From: Rhynchopus sp. YZ270_cl-10
Taxonomy: Eukaryota; Euglenozoa; Diplonemea; Diplonemida; Diplonemidae
Length of the DNA: 64,000 nucleotides
Direction: 5' to 3'
Assembly (NCBI GenBank): GCA_964035575.1
Contig: OZ037838.1
Coordinates: 62,001-126,000 of the forward strand
In this document: positions 62,284 to 64,000 of the stretch, one piece after another
Layout: each line of letters opens with the position of its first letter
Numbering within the stretch: position 1 is the stretch's first letter
Notes under the pieces: generated by a model
The model's database searches: none
What the model was told of the DNA's origin: nothing
The model's input: the letters and a program-made list of their open reading frames with translations, nothing else
Translations under genes and position numbers: made by a program

Positions 62284-64000
62284 TTTAAAGGAATGCTGTG
62301 TGTGGGTGTGTAGTGTGTGTGGTGTGGGTGGCGCACATCTCTATAGTAAAGACTAAAAAACTAAGGTTTTTTAGGATTTTTTTTTGGGCCTCAATACCCC
62401 CAAACAACACGTTAAGCCCAAAAAATTCACTTTTGGATGAGCAACTATTTATTTAAAAAAATCGATTTTTTGGTCAAATCCCCCTGGTGGTGAGGGGGTG
62501 TGTGTGTGTGTGTGTGTGGGTGTGTGTGGGTGTGCTGTGTGTGGGTGTGTAGTGTGTGTGGTGTGGGTGGCGCACATCTCTATAGTAAAGACTAAAAAAC
62601 TAAGGTTTTTTAGGATTGGTGACGGGCTAAAAAACCTGTCGTTCTTGTGTGACACTTCCATGGAAACGTGATGAGGACCACACTTTTTTTACAGGTGGTT
62701 TTTTGTACTCAGGTAGCTACGTAGCCTTCAGGGAGGCAATCGTGTGCTAATACAGAAAGTATCAGTCAAGGCTGTCCTTACAGACGCATGCCAAAGCGGC
62801 CGCCACATGGGTGTGGACTTAAGATTGAAGTTTCATCATTGTACTAGCCCAGGGAGGGTTCCCGGCTACCGGCGAGGTCTCTTCCAATCCGTTCCCTAGT
62901 TTCCTAGGGGGGCCTCCTTGGCTTCACTGGCTAGGGCTCTGCAGGTCGGGGCGTTCGCGTGCGCGCTTCGCGCGCCCGCTCACGGTAAGGCATCACAAAA
63001 AAACCTCACTCATGCCTTCATGAACTGGCTTTTCAGGTGAAAAGTGCCCTGTTAAAAAGTGGTGTTTTTGTGGTACATGACAGATGGTCAAAAGAGTGAT
63101 CTGACCATATTCCCCAGGTATAACTGGTACTCAAAAAGTTCATTAACGAAGGAATCTTGCACTTTTGACCATCACATATTACATGTGTTTTTTCAGGTTT
63201 TTCAATGCACTTTCCTGTACTGGGAAGCATGCCACAAGTGTCATGTTTTACAAGGTAAAAATGACCAAAAAAGCTGATTTTTGGCCGAATGCCACATGTC
63301 ATTTGGCAGTCCATTTTTTGAACAGGACTGTCTTAAATTTTTTTTTTGGGCCTCAATACCCCCAAACAACACGTTAAGCCCAAAAAATTCACTTTTGGAT
63401 GAGCAACTATTTATTTAAAAAAATCGATTTTTTGGTCAAATCCCCTCTGGATGGTGAGGGGGTGTGTGGGTGGGTGTGTGGGTGGGTGGTGTGGGTGTGG
63501 GTTTGCGGGTGTGTGGTGTGGGTGGCGCACATCTCTATAGTAAAGACTAAAAAACTAAGGTTTTTTAGGATTTGGTGACGGGCTAAAAAACCTGTCGTTC
63601 TTGTGTGACACTTCCATGGAAACGTGATGAGGACCTCACCTTTTTTTACAGGTGGTTTTTTTTGTAAGGACCTCACACACTGGGCAGGCGGTCAGCTATT
63701 CGCTTCCCGCGGGGCGTTCGCGTGCGCGCTTCGCGCGCCTGCTCACGGTAACGTGTACAAAAAAACCTCACTCGTGCCTTCATGAACTGGCCTGTAAAGT
63801 GGCCTGTAAAAAGTGGTGTTTTTGTGGTAAACGCCAGATGGTCAAAAGAGTGATCTGAGCATATTCCCCAGGTATAACTGGTACTCAAAAAGTTCATTAA
63901 CGAAGGAATCTTGCACTTTTGACCATCACATATTAGATGTGTTTTTTCAGGTTTTTCAATGCACTTTCCTGTACTGGGAAGCATGCCACAAGTGTCATGT
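62284..64000. repeat. Tandem repeat of about 0.96 kb with GT-rich tracts
   Basis: Blocks recur in the same order: GGGCCTCAATACCCCC (62387, 63348), GGTGGCGCACATCTCTATAG (62328, 62569, 63521), GGTGACGGGCTAAAAAACC (62618, 63575), GCGTTCGCGTGCGCGCTTCG (62951, 63714) and CATGAACTGGC (63018, 63780). The first copy has about 200 bp extra (62705-62948). Minus-strand frames at 63033-63314 and 63673-63984 share the module CDGQKCKIPSLMNF...TWGI. The repeat runs off the window. Confidence 0.85.

Noticed and set aside
62820-62990. G/C-rich block considered as rRNA or snRNA
   Set aside because: No recognisable core motifs, and it recurs as part of the 0.96-kb tandem repeat.

Overview
The window is nuclear DNA of a eukaryote that I cannot name. 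Evidence: spliceosomal introns of 49-77 nt with GTATGT-type donors and ACAG acceptors, a Pol III tRNA gene cluster, a tRNA-Tyr with an intron after position 37, Helitrons and non-LTR retrotransposons. A protist, alga or early-diverging fungus would fit. There is no operon logic; most of the DNA is mobile-element sequence around a tRNA cluster.

Layout. 1-0.53 kb: end of a spliced C2H2 zinc-finger gene. 0.8-8.0 kb: a deleted Helitron remnant followed head-to-tail by a Helitron with an uninterrupted 2019-residue Rep/helicase/OTU gene. 8.1-11.2 kb: palindromic duplicates, a 51-unit array of an 8-mer (GCGGGTTT) and a dispersed repeat. 11.25-18.8 kb (minus): a second Helitron whose Rep/helicase reading frame continues through three small introns into an OTU domain. 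19.1-22.64 kb: a near-identical tandem duplication carrying two copies of a small two-exon coiled-coil/C2H2 gene, with more 8-mer arrays.

22.66-29.56 kb and 61.38-62.28 kb are two halves of one tRNA cluster: 24 complete tRNA genes plus a tRNA-Ser(AGA) interrupted by a 1.4-kb element flanked by an 8-bp duplication. Six of these tRNA genes have C instead of T at position 33, and every Arg and Lys tRNA starts with a G1.U72 wobble.

The halves are separated by about 31.6 kb of nested minus-strand retrotransposons (29.73-61.30 kb). The oldest is LINE0. It is interrupted by LINE A (33.15-42.75 kb, itself hit by U2 and U3), by LINE B (43.25-56.61 kb, itself hit by U4 and a truncated LINE C) and by U5. 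Each later insertion has a target-site duplication of 10-23 bp and an oligo-T (poly(A)) end. LINE B encodes an approximately 3,300-residue polyprotein: start MRRKALLG, Ser/Asn-rich tract, hydrophobic segments, OTU protease, C2H2 finger, reverse transcriptase, restriction-like endonuclease, second OTU protease, zinc-binding domain, coiled coil, basic tail. U elements are roughly 1-kb non-coding partners.

The most interesting result is at the 5' ends. LINE B starts with a sequence that folds as an HDV-like self-cleaving ribozyme. LINE0 and U carry diverged versions with the same CGAAGC core, and the predicted cleavage site coincides with the shared GGGG 5' terminus. U insertions carry 1, 3 or about 25 tandem copies of that terminus. 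62.28-64.0 kb holds a tandem repeat related to the dispersed repeat at 9.4 and 20.1 kb.
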